From positions 1 through 27,523 of the IMG/VR virus record IMGVR_UViG_3300036800_000057: 27,523 nt of DNA; one strand, 5' to 3'. The stretch comes from a virus. Below, piece by piece: positions 19,608-27,270 of this stretch (the stretch's first letter is position 1; the number at the start of each line of letters is the position of its first letter). Position numbers and translations under genes: made by a program. The notes beneath the pieces were generated by a model. That model was not told where the DNA came from. It did not search any database and saw only the letters and a list, made by a program, of their open reading frames with translations.

Positions 19608-21059
19608 TCAAGCCTGTGTGATGGTGACGGCGCCGGCGCTACAGGTGAAGAAACCCTGTTTGTCGCCGTATATGAGGAACGTGTCACTGACCGGAGAGAC
19701 GTCGAACCCGCTGATCGAGACGGTCCAGCTCAGTTCGCTGAGCAAGCCGATGTTGCCATTCAGCAGCGGCAGGATCGCCGCCGTGAAGACCGCGCCCATC
19801 GCGTTGGTGTTGATCGGCGCGCTCGTGGGCAGCGAGTTGAGGTAGTTGGCGATGGGGGGAGCACCTAGCTGCTGCACCGCGCTCTCGGCGACGATGTTGG
19901 GGCTGACGGTGTTGTAGGTCAGTGCGATCTCGACCACCTGGGCCGGCGGAACCACGAACGGAACCGCATAGGTGTCCGGATAGCTGTTCAGATCGACCGT
20001 CACCGTCCGGGCCGCGCCGCTGTTCGGCGTCACCGTGCCGCCGCCGGTATAGGTCGGCGCGCTGGTGGTATCGAGCGCGATGCTGAACGTGAACGCGGAA
20101 ATGACCGTGACCGTCCACGTCCCGTTGAGCGCCGTCATTCCGGTGGCGCCCGAGATCACCACGCCGGTCTCGCCGTTGGTGAAGTCGTGAGCGATGTTCG
20201 TCGTCAGGACGGCGGGATTGGCCTTGGTCGCCGCCGTGATGATCGTCTCGGAACCTACGAGGGTCGATAGATCGAGGCCCGCCTGCTCGATGGCGTTGGC
20301 GATGGCGTAGGGATCGCCGCCGCCGACGATGACTTGCCAGCCCACCCCGGAGAAGAGCTGAACCGAGAGCGTTCGCGGCTGGACCCCCGGTACATTCGCC
20401 AGGAGGGTCTTGGCCATGCTGGCGTTGCCCTGCCCCGATACGAGGCCGGCCGCGAGCACCTGGGAGCGATACTGATACTCAGTCTGCGCCCCGCCGCTCG
20501 GCGTGCCCGCCGTGGGGTTGTTGACCGTGACGGTGATTCCGGAGCCAGCAGGCGGCTGCGTGACCGTCTGGTTGACGCTGTTCGCCGGGATCGGGAAGAT
20601 GCCCGACTGGAGCGCGAGGCAGTAGGTCGCATCCGAACTGCCATCCGAGTTGATGACCGTGCCGTCGACCACCTGATACTGGTTGTTCCCGTCCGACACG
20701 AGCCAGCCCGGACCCATCTGGAAGCCGGGCGTGTTCGATTCGAAGACGACATAGACGTTGCCGTTGGTATCCGTCCCCTGCTGAACGCCGTAGATGTTGC
20801 CCAGTTGGACCAGCAGCCACGGGTTGGCGGTGTAGGGGCTGAGCGAGTTGATCAGTTCGACGCAGGCCGAGTCGATCAGAGCGAGCGCATAGGTCCCGGT
20901 GCTCGCGAGGTCTTCGATCAGGCCGCCCGGAAGGATCGAATACCCACTGTTGATCTGCGCAACGAGCGTGATCAGGTTCGCCCACAGGTTCACGGGCGAT
21001 GTCGGCTGCGCGCCCTGGGCGGTGACGACCAGATTCACGCTGATTTGCGGATCGGCCAT
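19608..21059 (-). CDS. baseplate J-like protein with inserted beta domain
   Basis: This 483-aa protein has the baseplate J core motif GGAQTEYQYRSQVLAAGLVS, then GNASMAKTLLANVPGV, near residues 189-226. It forms the wedge of contractile-tail baseplates. Residues about 273-347 (TAATKANPAVLTTNIAHDF, then GMTALNGTWTVTVISAFTFS, ending in GGGTVTP) form an extra beta domain of a type found inserted in many phage tail proteins (FCCH/Ig-like repeat style), splitting the usual C-terminal half. The stop is followed at once by the signal-peptide fibre gene. The ATG overlaps the stop of the gp25-like gene by one base. Confidence 0.83.
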   Translation of the reverse strand: MADPQISVNLVVTAQGAQPTSPVNLWANLITLVAQINSGYSILPGGLIEDLASTGTYALALIDSACVELINSLSPYTANPWLLVQLGNIYGVQQGTDTNGNVYVVFESNTPGFQMGPGWLVSDGNNQYQVVDGTVINSDGSSDATYCLALQSGIFPIPANSVNQTVTQPPAGSGITVTVNNPTAGTPSGGAQTEYQYRSQVLAAGLVSGQGNASMAKTLLANVPGVQPRTLSVQLFSGVGWQVIVGGGDPYAIANAIEQAGLDLSTLVGSETIITAATKANPAVLTTNIAHDFTNGETGVVISGATGMTALNGTWTVTVISAFTFSIALDTTSAPTYTGGGTVTPNSGAARTVTVDLNSYPDTYAVPFVVPPAQVVEIALTYNTVSPNIVAESAVQQLGAPPIANYLNSLPTSAPINTNAMGAVFTAAILPLLNGNIGLLSELSWTVSISGFDVSPVSDTFLIYGDKQGFFTCSAGAVTITQA

Positions 21060-21415
21060 CAGATCGGGACCGCGACGGTTGACGGCAAGGAGACCCCCGT
21101 GTTCGTGACCAGCGCGATGTCATAGGTCGGATTGACTACGCCCGGCCGCTTGCGGATGATCAGGCTGGCGAAGAACGGCGCGAACTGGCTCTGGGTGATC
21201 GACACGTAGTAGTCCGGCGGAATCTGTGAATTGACGGACTGCTGCGCGGGGATGCCATAGTTGCCGTACATGGGGCTTTCGCCGAGATTCAACAGCAGGC
21301 ACTGAGCGAGCGTCGTGATCCAGATCGGATCGTTCTGCCCGTTCGATGCGGGACCGACCTCAGTCCACGTGGGCGGGCTTCCGTCAGTCGGATAATCCCG
21401 GCCCCAGGTGCGCAT
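21059..21415 (-). CDS. gp25/GpW-like baseplate wedge protein
   Basis: This 118-aa protein has the pattern of the gp25-like lysozyme-fold baseplate family: LAQCLLLNLGESPMYGNYGI in the centre, then PPDYYVSITQSQFAPFFASL and IIRKRPGVVNPTYDIALV. The protein joins the wedge to the sheath and hub in contractile tails. It lies directly upstream of baseplate J, the usual order. The family call rests on pattern and position. Confidence 0.65.
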   Translation of the reverse strand: MRTWGRDYPTDGSPPTWTEVGPASNGQNDPIWITTLAQCLLLNLGESPMYGNYGIPAQQSVNSQIPPDYYVSITQSQFAPFFASLIIRKRPGVVNPTYDIALVTNTGVSLPSTVAVPI

Positions 21416-21418
21416 CGC

Positions 21419-21823
21419 TCAAATCTCACAGAAGGCGGCGACGCTTGGGATAGTGATGGTCCAATTACGCGCGGACGCGAGAGCTTCGATGGCAGCCGTG
21501 AGCGTCGCCACCTCTGTAACGATGGCGGCGAGCTGAGCGACCATCTTCAGGTACGGCGCATACATCTGAGTCAGCACCGTGATCATGCTGTTTATCCATG
21601 TGATGATCGCGGACAGCTCAGCCTCTGGCGCAGTAAGTAGCGCTTCGAACGCCGCCAAGTAGGTCAGCTGACTCTCTATGGTCGAATTGATCAGCGCGAT
21701 TGTCGCGTAGACCTCGGTAACAAGCGCCTGCAACTCAGTTGCCGACGTGCTGGCATTGATCTGCGCCAGGATGGACGCAAACCAAGCGGCATTGAGGTCT
21801 TCGAAGCAGGCTGGAAGGCTCAT
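21419..21823 (-). CDS. helical hypothetical tail protein
   Basis: This 134-aa protein is of unknown function. It is almost entirely helical and hydrophobic in heptad spacing (LQALVTEVYATIALINSTIE, AQLAAIVTEVATLTAAIEAL), so it probably forms a coiled-coil bundle. It is located between spike and gp25-like genes and overlaps the spike stop by one base. A baseplate or tail-tip assembly role is inferred only from position. Confidence 0.6.
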   Translation of the reverse strand: MSLPACFEDLNAAWFASILAQINASTSATELQALVTEVYATIALINSTIESQLTYLAAFEALLTAPEAELSAIITWINSMITVLTQMYAPYLKMVAQLAAIVTEVATLTAAIEALASARNWTITIPSVAAFCEI

Positions 21824-22410
21824 CAGAATATGTTCGTGATAATGCCGTTGGTCACCGTGACCGTCTGACCCGTTGGCGTCGTGAAAGAACCCGTAGCGCC
21901 ATTCCCGGAGCCCAGATTGCCATCAACGAATAGGTTCGGGTTCGCTCCCGTGACCTGGAGACCCGTCGCGCCGACCTGAAGGAATGTCTGACGGGAACCA
22001 TCGCTGATCACAGTGGCCTCCGGGTCCGGTGTCGTCCAGTTCAGGTTGCCCAGCCAGAGGAAGGCCCCTGTCGCCAGATTGCCCACCGTGTCGGTGAGCC
22101 GTGGCGTTCCCCCTCCCGCGCCCGACAGGCTCCCGAGGCGCATCCCGATCTGGAGGACGATCCCAGCGTCCCCCGGCTGGATCGGGTAGGCGATGTACGG
22201 CGGCGCGAGCACGGGCACGGTCAGCGGCTGCAAGATCGCCGGCTCGGCGGTGCAGGCCGGCGTTACCGTCACGTTCCAGGGGTTGTTCACCGTCTTCACG
22301 GTGCAGAGGATGTTCTGACCCCCGGCCTGATCCTGGTCGTTGATCTTCTTCTGGATCAGCGTCGGCAGGCCGATGACAAGCGGCGTCTTCTGAGAATTGG
22401 CGTCTAGCAT
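21823..22410 (-). CDS. baseplate spike protein (gp138/gpV-like)
   Basis: This 195-aa protein has an N-terminal OB-fold-like region with YIAYPIQPGDAGIVLQIG, the family hallmark of gp138-N/gpV spike proteins. Its C-terminal beta-rich part (TFLQVGATGLQVTGANPN, then GSFTTPTGQTVTVTNGII) resembles a short beta-helix spike. It would trimerise and pierce the outer membrane. Its place after the hub fits the minimal contractile baseplate known from Pam3-like phages. No HxH iron-binding tip is visible. Confidence 0.75.
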   Translation of the reverse strand: MLDANSQKTPLVIGLPTLIQKKINDQDQAGGQNILCTVKTVNNPWNVTVTPACTAEPAILQPLTVPVLAPPYIAYPIQPGDAGIVLQIGMRLGSLSGAGGGTPRLTDTVGNLATGAFLWLGNLNWTTPDPEATVISDGSRQTFLQVGATGLQVTGANPNLFVDGNLGSGNGATGSFTTPTGQTVTVTNGIITNIF

Positions 22411-22413
22411 CGG

Positions 22414-23466
22414 TCAGCTTCCCGTGCCGCCCACCGGGTTCGTCGTCGCGGGCGGCGCCTGATTCGAGTAGGCCCGGAAGGTGGTGATCCAGCTTTGCGC
22501 GTCAGGAGCCCGCGAGTTGCCGACGTGGCGGATGAAGTTCACCGTCCATGTCCCTTGGAACGCGGTCTGCGAGCGCGCCTGACTTTGCGAGTTGGCCCCG
22601 GTCAGGCTCAGGAACTGGAGCTGCGAGGGCAGCTGGATCGTGTCGCCGATGCTGATGTCCGCCCGCATCACGGTGTTGAACTGGATGTCGTAGGCGTCGA
22701 TCCAGGTCGGCTGGCCGATCAGGTCCTGGAAGTTGATCTGCTTCGGCGTCGTCTGGGTCGAGCCATCGAAGATGTTGATGGTCTTGTCTTTGATGACGAT
22801 GTCGACGCCAGGGTAGAAGGCGTTCGGGTTGGAGCCGTTGACGATGTCCTGGCTGACGTTCTTCACATACCGGGCGAACTGCTGGATCGTATAATACACG
22901 CCGGGCTCGTCGGCCGGTAGCACCAGCGAGGGGCTGATGTTGATATTGGGCGTCAGCGACGGATAGGCGATCGCCAGCGTCTGCTTGATCATGTCGGCCA
23001 GCAACTGGCCCTTCGGCCACGTGAAGTGTAGGTTGCAGCCCACGTCCTGGGTCACGCCGCCATCGGTGCTGATCGTCAGCCCCAGGCTCTGGTTGACCCC
23101 CATCCAGTTGCCGTAGGACTGGAGCACGATGCCGCTGACCAGCACTCCTTGCTGCGTCGCTGCGGCGGCCGTGGCCAGCGGCAGGCCCGCCTGCATCCCT
23201 CCGGAGATCGTGACCGGCGCGCCCTGGAAGTCGGCCCCCTGGCTGATCTGCGCGAGCGAGACGCCCCAGATGATCGCGGTCGCCTGCCCGGCCGGCTCCG
23301 CATAGCCGGCAATCGGGATATCCAGTTCCACGAGCGGCGCGCCCCTCGCGTACTTCCCGCCGATCTGGTTGGTGAAGGTCGCGCCCGCGTTCCCGCTAGG
23401 CGCGCTCGATGGGTTGCCGAGCGGGCCAGCTGTTTCCGCGCCGATGACGATTGAGTAGTAGCGCAT
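22414..23466 (-). CDS. baseplate hub protein
   Basis: This 350-aa protein is encoded between the plug and spike genes. It begins MRYYSIVIGAETAGPLGNPS. A central region, VYYTIQQFARYVKNVSQDIV, is followed by VDIVIKDKTINIFDG, and TWIDAYDIQFNTVMRADISI leads into IGDTIQLP. This pattern of a beta domain followed by a conversion-type domain is that of gp27/gpD-like hubs. It would trimerise at the end of the tail tube and carry the spike. The hub assignment comes from pattern plus gene order. Confidence 0.65.
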   Translation of the reverse strand: MRYYSIVIGAETAGPLGNPSSAPSGNAGATFTNQIGGKYARGAPLVELDIPIAGYAEPAGQATAIIWGVSLAQISQGADFQGAPVTISGGMQAGLPLATAAAATQQGVLVSGIVLQSYGNWMGVNQSLGLTISTDGGVTQDVGCNLHFTWPKGQLLADMIKQTLAIAYPSLTPNINISPSLVLPADEPGVYYTIQQFARYVKNVSQDIVNGSNPNAFYPGVDIVIKDKTINIFDGSTQTTPKQINFQDLIGQPTWIDAYDIQFNTVMRADISIGDTIQLPSQLQFLSLTGANSQSQARSQTAFQGTWTVNFIRHVGNSRAPDAQSWITTFRAYSNQAPPATTNPVGGTGS

Positions 23467-23469
23467 GCG

Positions 23470-23748
23470 TCAGGGGACCGTGACGAACTGCGTATTCAGG
23501 ACATCGAAATAGAGGAACGCCCCCGGAATGTAGCCGGCGACCAGATTGATCGGCTGCGCGGCCGTGCTGTTGACGATGGCCGTGGTCAGGACCCAGACGC
23601 TGCCGTTGGCGAGATAGAGGTTCAGGTACGGGCGCGTCTGGCCGTAGAGGTTCCACGTGACGATACCGGTGTAGAGGATGCCGTTCAGCGTCGGCGCGAA
23701 CTGGAAGGAGCCGCTGGCGCTGGGCTGGAACGGATACGCGGTCGCCAT
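23470..23748 (-). CDS. baseplate plug protein (Pam3 gp18-like)
   Basis: This 92-aa protein shows the FQFAPTLNGILYTGIVTWNL, RPYLNLYLANGSVWVLT, then PGAFLYFDV layout of the small plug domain described in the cyanophage Pam3 baseplate. That domain is common in phages as a protein of about 95-110 aa. The position between the tail protein at 23750 and the hub fits. The call is based on pattern recognition. Confidence 0.6.
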   Translation of the reverse strand: MATAYPFQPSASGSFQFAPTLNGILYTGIVTWNLYGQTRPYLNLYLANGSVWVLTTAIVNSTAAQPINLVAGYIPGAFLYFDVLNTQFVTVP

Positions 23749-23749
23749 C

Positions 23750-24219
23750 CTAGCTGCCCGGCGGGATCGGCGCGACGGCGTTCAGCGGCGGGGCCGCGCC
23801 GGTCGATTGAGTCGCCGCCTGCACGCTGGCCCCGGAGAGCGAGGACGCGGCCGGCTGCGTGGCCGGTGCGAGGCCGGTGTTCGGATTGCCCACCGAGGCG
23901 TTGGCAGGATTGGAGCCCAGAGGGCCGCCGGTGTTGACCGTCTGGTTGGTGATCTTCTGCATGTAGATGTTCATCGCCCCCTGAGCCGCCGCGACGGTGA
24001 TCAGAGGCTGTTCGAACTCCCACACATAGGCCAGCTGGACCTGTCCGCCGCCCGACGAGTCTGTCACGTCCCGCAACGCCGTCAGCAGGCAACCCTGATA
24101 GAGGAAGGCCGGCGTCGCCACGTCGAACCAGCCGCCCGCGTTGATGTGCTGGATCAGCGAGCTTTGCAGGGCCTGCATGACGGCCTGCTTGCCGGCATAG
24201 GTGACGCCCGACTCGGCCC
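23750..24219 (-). pseudogene. tail protein, C-terminal part after frameshift
   Basis: The continuation of the preceding entry in the -1 frame has no start codon at the junction. The first internal ATG (24178) gives MQALQSSLIQHINAGGWFDV. The body (FLYQGCLLTALRDV, QLAYVWEFEQPLITVAAAQG, NIYMQKITNQTVNTGGPLGS) is a conserved-looking tail protein with an Ala/Pro/Ser-rich C-terminal tail. The site is not a canonical slippery heptamer, so either a one-base deletion in a G run, natural or from sequencing, or independent expression from 24178 explains the split. Confidence 0.6.
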
Positions 24220-24579
24220 GGGACAGATCATCCGCAGCGCCAGCCGCAGCGGCTGTTCGATCACCGCGTTCGCCGCGACCTGCTGGTTCGCCAGCGGCCA
24301 GTGCGCGATCTGGTTCTCGATCAGCGTGTCGCCCGCCATCACGACGAAGCGGGCGAAGAAGTCGTCGGGGTCGACGCCGGCCGATGGCGACAGCAATCCC
24401 TGCGGCCAGTTGTTGGGCTGGAGCAGCGACTGGACCGCGATCTTGCCGCCCGTCACGTTCGCCGCGAGGCCCTGCACCAGGATGATCGGGCTCAGCTCGA
24501 AGCTGTTCTGGAATGCCGCGATCCCGCCCGCCGCAGACGACGCAGCATTGCCGCCGGGCGACGATCCGGTGAGGCTCAT
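24154..24579 (-). CDS. tail protein, N-terminal part before frameshift
   Basis: The frame starts MSLTGSSPGGNAA and runs through FQNSFELSPIILVQGLAANV, NQQVAANAVIEQPLRLALRMICP. The last 24 codons (GPSRASPMPASRPSCRPCKA) read as nonsense. The true protein appears to continue in the -1 frame as AESGVTYAGKQAVMQALQSS, the start region of the next entry. The break is at CCCGGG (24222-24217). One extra G would restore a 276-aa gene spanning 23750-24579. The gene overlaps the tape measure stop by four bases. Its place after the tape measure fits a tail completion or baseplate-initiating protein. Confidence 0.65.
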   Translation of the reverse strand: MSLTGSSPGGNAASSAAGGIAAFQNSFELSPIILVQGLAANVTGGKIAVQSLLQPNNWPQGLLSPSAGVDPDDFFARFVVMAGDTLIENQIAHWPLANQQVAANAVIEQPLRLALRMICPGPSRASPMPASRPSCRPCKAR

Positions 24580-26471
24580 TGCGCGAGGCCGTTCACCGAC
24601 GTGGCGACGCTCGCGCCGGTCTGGTTCTGGACCTTAATGGTGAATGCGGGGATCGGCGCTGTGCGGGGGACGGCCGCGAGGTACTGCCCGTCGCCGAATT
24701 GTTGGTGGCCCGTGATCGCCACGTGGGTCCCAAAGCCGGTTCCCAGCTTCCCGCGCTGGCCCCGGAAGCCCATGTGAACGTGATTCTGCTCATTGAATAG
24801 TTCATCGAAGGCGACGCCGGATTGCCTGATCTTGGCGATGACCTGATCGTTGGTCATGCCGGGCACGCTGAAGTCCCAGGCGTCGCCGGTGTAGTGCTCG
24901 GAGTTTCTTGCATGGCCGCCCCGCGCGCGGCCCTCGATGATCCGGACGTGAGCACCTACCAGCCTGTCGAAGAACGACTGCGCATTGACATAGGGGCTTC
25001 CGATGGCGCTGTGGGCGAACTCGGCTCGACCGGCCGCGCTACCCGCCGCGTTCCCCCCGGCGCTCCATGTTCCGCCGGGCGTCACACCGGCGGCTGTGCG
25101 CGCCGCCGCGAGATTGGCCGCGAAGACGGGATCGGACGCGGCGAGCGAGGCGACGGTGGGCCGTGGTCCGAACTCGGCGTTCGTGACCATCGGGCCGTTA
25201 ACGCCGAACTGCGCGATGTTCACCGCGTTGAAGCTGTCCCACTTGCGCTGTTCATCCGCCAATTCCTTGGCCGCGTCAGCACCACGTGACACCGCAGTCG
25301 GGTGATCTGGGATCAGATGCAGTAGCGTGAGCGCGTCGACCAGCTTGCCCGCGACCGCCGACACGTCGTCTATGAAGACCTTGAAGTCGGCCTGGAACTG
25401 CGGCGACGTGATGTAGTTGGTGAACTTGTCCAGGCCGTCGCCGAGCTTCTTCCAGTCGATCCGATCAAGGACCCGCTCCGCCAGTTCCTCGAATTTGCCG
25501 ATGATCCGCGTCAGGTCCGGCTCCAGCGTCGAGAGCTTGCTGACGAACTTGTCCTGGATCGCCGTCGTGGCCTCGCCCATGCCGGCCATGAAGTCTTGCC
25601 ACTTGCGGCCCACGTCGTCGGCGAGGAAAAGCTTGCCGCCGGGGCTCCAGTCCGTCTGAGCCCGTCCGTAGCTGCGCTCGATGTCGCCCGGTCGCTGGCG
25701 GGCGAGCGTGCGCAGCTCGTCCTCGCTGAAGATCGACGTGAGGCCCTGCGACCGGGCCAGCATCGTGTTCTGATTGTCGGCGAGGAAGAGCTTGCGGGCT
25801 CGAACCGCCATCTCGCCCATCAGTTGGGCCGGGTCTTTGCCCATGGGGTTGACCCCCAGGGTGCTGAAGACCAGCCGCTTCGACGGGTCGTTCTGCGCGC
25901 TGACGATGTTCTCCAGCGCCGAGTCGACGTTGAAGTAGCGAGACATCTGCGCGTTCAGCGCCTGCTTCTCGCCCATCGTAACGCCGAGGCCCTGCGAGGC
26001 CGTCCGCTGCTGGGCGATGCTGCCGACGATCTGGTCAAGGCCCCAGAGGCTGGCCGCGCCCGTCACGACGCCCGCGAGACCGCCCAGCGCCACCCACTTC
26101 GCCAGATCGACCGTCGCATCGGCCACGTTCTTGGCGATCTTCTTGGTCTCATCGACCGCAGCCTTGCGCCGAGCCGCAGCCTGCTTGTCGCGGTCCTCCT
26201 GCTCCTTGTCGGCCTTCTTCTTCGCCTTCGCCGTGTCGCTCTCGACTTTGGCGACGGCCTTCGCGGCGTCCTCCTGCTTTTTGAAGAGCGCATTCTGCTC
26301 CAGCAGCGCTTCGGTCATGACCGCGAAGCCCGCGCCCGTGGCGGCGATGGCGTCGCCCGCCTCCGCCCACACCGCCGGCTGCTCCTTCACGGCCTGCTGG
26401 TAGTCGGCGAACTTCTTCAGGAACGCTTCGAACTGCGGCCCGATGGGGATTTCAAGGATGGGGGTCGGCAT
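24576..26471 (-). CDS. tail tape measure protein with M15-like peptidase domain
   Basis: This 631-aa protein has a Lys/Ala-rich coiled coil (residues about 60-115) followed by a hydrophobic segment (WVALGGLAGVVTGAASLWGL, about 127-146). A long helical centre follows. A C-terminal domain at about 505-570 carries SEHYTGDAWDF and HVHMG. The H526, D533 and H566 pattern is that of zinc M15/VanY-type peptidases, SxHxxGxAxD plus HxH. The protein sets tail length and, through this domain, could cut peptidoglycan crosslinks during genome injection. It follows the frameshifted chaperone gene, the universal order. It is short for a tape measure, which implies a short tail. Confidence 0.82.
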   Translation of the reverse strand: MPTPILEIPIGPQFEAFLKKFADYQQAVKEQPAVWAEAGDAIAATGAGFAVMTEALLEQNALFKKQEDAAKAVAKVESDTAKAKKKADKEQEDRDKQAAARRKAAVDETKKIAKNVADATVDLAKWVALGGLAGVVTGAASLWGLDQIVGSIAQQRTASQGLGVTMGEKQALNAQMSRYFNVDSALENIVSAQNDPSKRLVFSTLGVNPMGKDPAQLMGEMAVRARKLFLADNQNTMLARSQGLTSIFSEDELRTLARQRPGDIERSYGRAQTDWSPGGKLFLADDVGRKWQDFMAGMGEATTAIQDKFVSKLSTLEPDLTRIIGKFEELAERVLDRIDWKKLGDGLDKFTNYITSPQFQADFKVFIDDVSAVAGKLVDALTLLHLIPDHPTAVSRGADAAKELADEQRKWDSFNAVNIAQFGVNGPMVTNAEFGPRPTVASLAASDPVFAANLAAARTAAGVTPGGTWSAGGNAAGSAAGRAEFAHSAIGSPYVNAQSFFDRLVGAHVRIIEGRARGGHARNSEHYTGDAWDFSVPGMTNDQVIAKIRQSGVAFDELFNEQNHVHMGFRGQRGKLGTGFGTHVAITGHQQFGDGQYLAAVPRTAPIPAFTIKVQNQTGASVATSVNGLAQ

Positions 26472-26475
26472 GATC

Positions 26476-27230
26476 CTATCCCCTGTTCATCAGCACCTTC
26501 AGCGACTCTTGCGCCACGGTGAGCATCATCCGGTTGCGGTAGGCGTGCGCGGAGCGATGCTCGGCTATTCGCCCACCAATGGCCGACGTCCAGCCCTGCC
26601 AGCCCGCACCGGCGAGCCAGTCGAGGGCGGCGGCGACAACGCTTGGGCGGCCGCCTCCTTCTCGCCAGAACTCTCGTCCTGCGTCGATATCGTCAAGGAA
26701 GCTGCGTAGTCCGTACAGTTCAAGGACGTGGTACTGCCATTGAAAAGCCGGGCCGACTGCCGCACCAAAAGCGCCCGATCCGCTCTCGGCGCCGCTGAGC
26801 ATGCAGTAAAAAAACCGAGCTGATTGAGGACGTCGCCCGCCTCCTCCGCGCTGAGGAAGCCGCTCTTGAGCGCCTGATCCAACGGCCCGACTGCCCACCC
26901 CTTTTGCGGGGTGGGCGTGAGGATGTTGCTCAAGCGGACCATCTCCGCCTTCAGGCCCTTCTCGATCCCGTCCGGGCCTTCCCACCACGAACTGACGTTC
27001 TCGACGCCAGCACGCGCGGTCGACTTGGCGATGTCCTCCATCAGCATCATGGTCACGCGGGGACCGGCGATGGAGGTAAGCCCCTGCTGCCCCAATGAGG
27101 CGAAGGTCTTGCCCAGGACCAGATAGTACTTCTGGAAGACCTCGTAGGCGATGGGCATCGCGTGGACGTAGAGGGTCTCGTCCTCACGCTCCACACTGAT
27201 GACCAGATTCAGACTCTTGTTGATTTCCAT
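26476..27230 (-). CDS. tail assembly chaperone, -1 frameshift fusion product
   Basis: The first 139-140 codons from ATG at 27230 are read in frame 0. A -1 slip at the T7 run (26814-26808) continues the protein as YCMLSGAESGSGAFGAAVGP, then FQWQYHVLELYGLRSFLDDI, DWLAGAGWQG and MMLTVAQESLKVLMNRG. The predicted fusion is 251 aa. Paired chaperones made by -1 frameshifting directly upstream of the tape measure gene are conserved across long-tailed phages (lambda G/GT type). The sensible coding in the -1 frame after the slip and the tape measure four bases downstream both support this. Confidence 0.75.
26565..27230 (-). CDS. tail assembly chaperone, frame-0 product
   Basis: The unshifted product is 221 aa. 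Its N-terminal 140 residues (LNLVISVEREDETLYVHAMP, AYEVFQKYYLVLGKTFASLG, EDIAKSTARAGVENVSSWWE) look like a normal gpG-type chaperone. After the slip site the frame stays open for about 80 codons but turns into Ser/Arg/Pro-rich sequence that shadows the -1 frame. Such a long open 0-frame tail is unusual, since these products normally stop soon after the site. GGGAGAG lies upstream of the ATG. Confidence 0.65.
   Translation of the reverse strand: MEINKSLNLVISVEREDETLYVHAMPIAYEVFQKYYLVLGKTFASLGQQGLTSIAGPRVTMMLMEDIAKSTARAGVENVSSWWEGPDGIEKGLKAEMVRLSNILTPTPQKGWAVGPLDQALKSGFLSAEEAGDVLNQLGFFTACSAAPRADRALLVRQSARLFNGSTTSLNCTDYAASLTISTQDESSGEKEAAAQALSPPPSTGSPVRAGRAGRRPLVGE
26808..26814 (-). promoter_or_regulatory. 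slippery heptamer for -1 frameshifting
   Basis: On the minus strand, GGT TTT TTT ACT contains T TTT TTT in the X XXY YYZ phase required for tandem -1 slippage. A weak GCGCC/GGCGC stem can form about 20-40 bases downstream. A homopolymer sequencing error is the alternative, but the position is the expected one. Confidence 0.72.
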
Positions 27231-27270
27231 TGCGCCGGAACTCTCCCTTCCGCGCTGATTTATTGTAAGC

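Noticed and set aside
23678-26522. Long plus-strand ORFs (319 and 308 codons) over the hub-to-tape-measure genes
   Set aside because: Antisense to conserved tail genes in the expected order; composition is that of GC-rich shadows.
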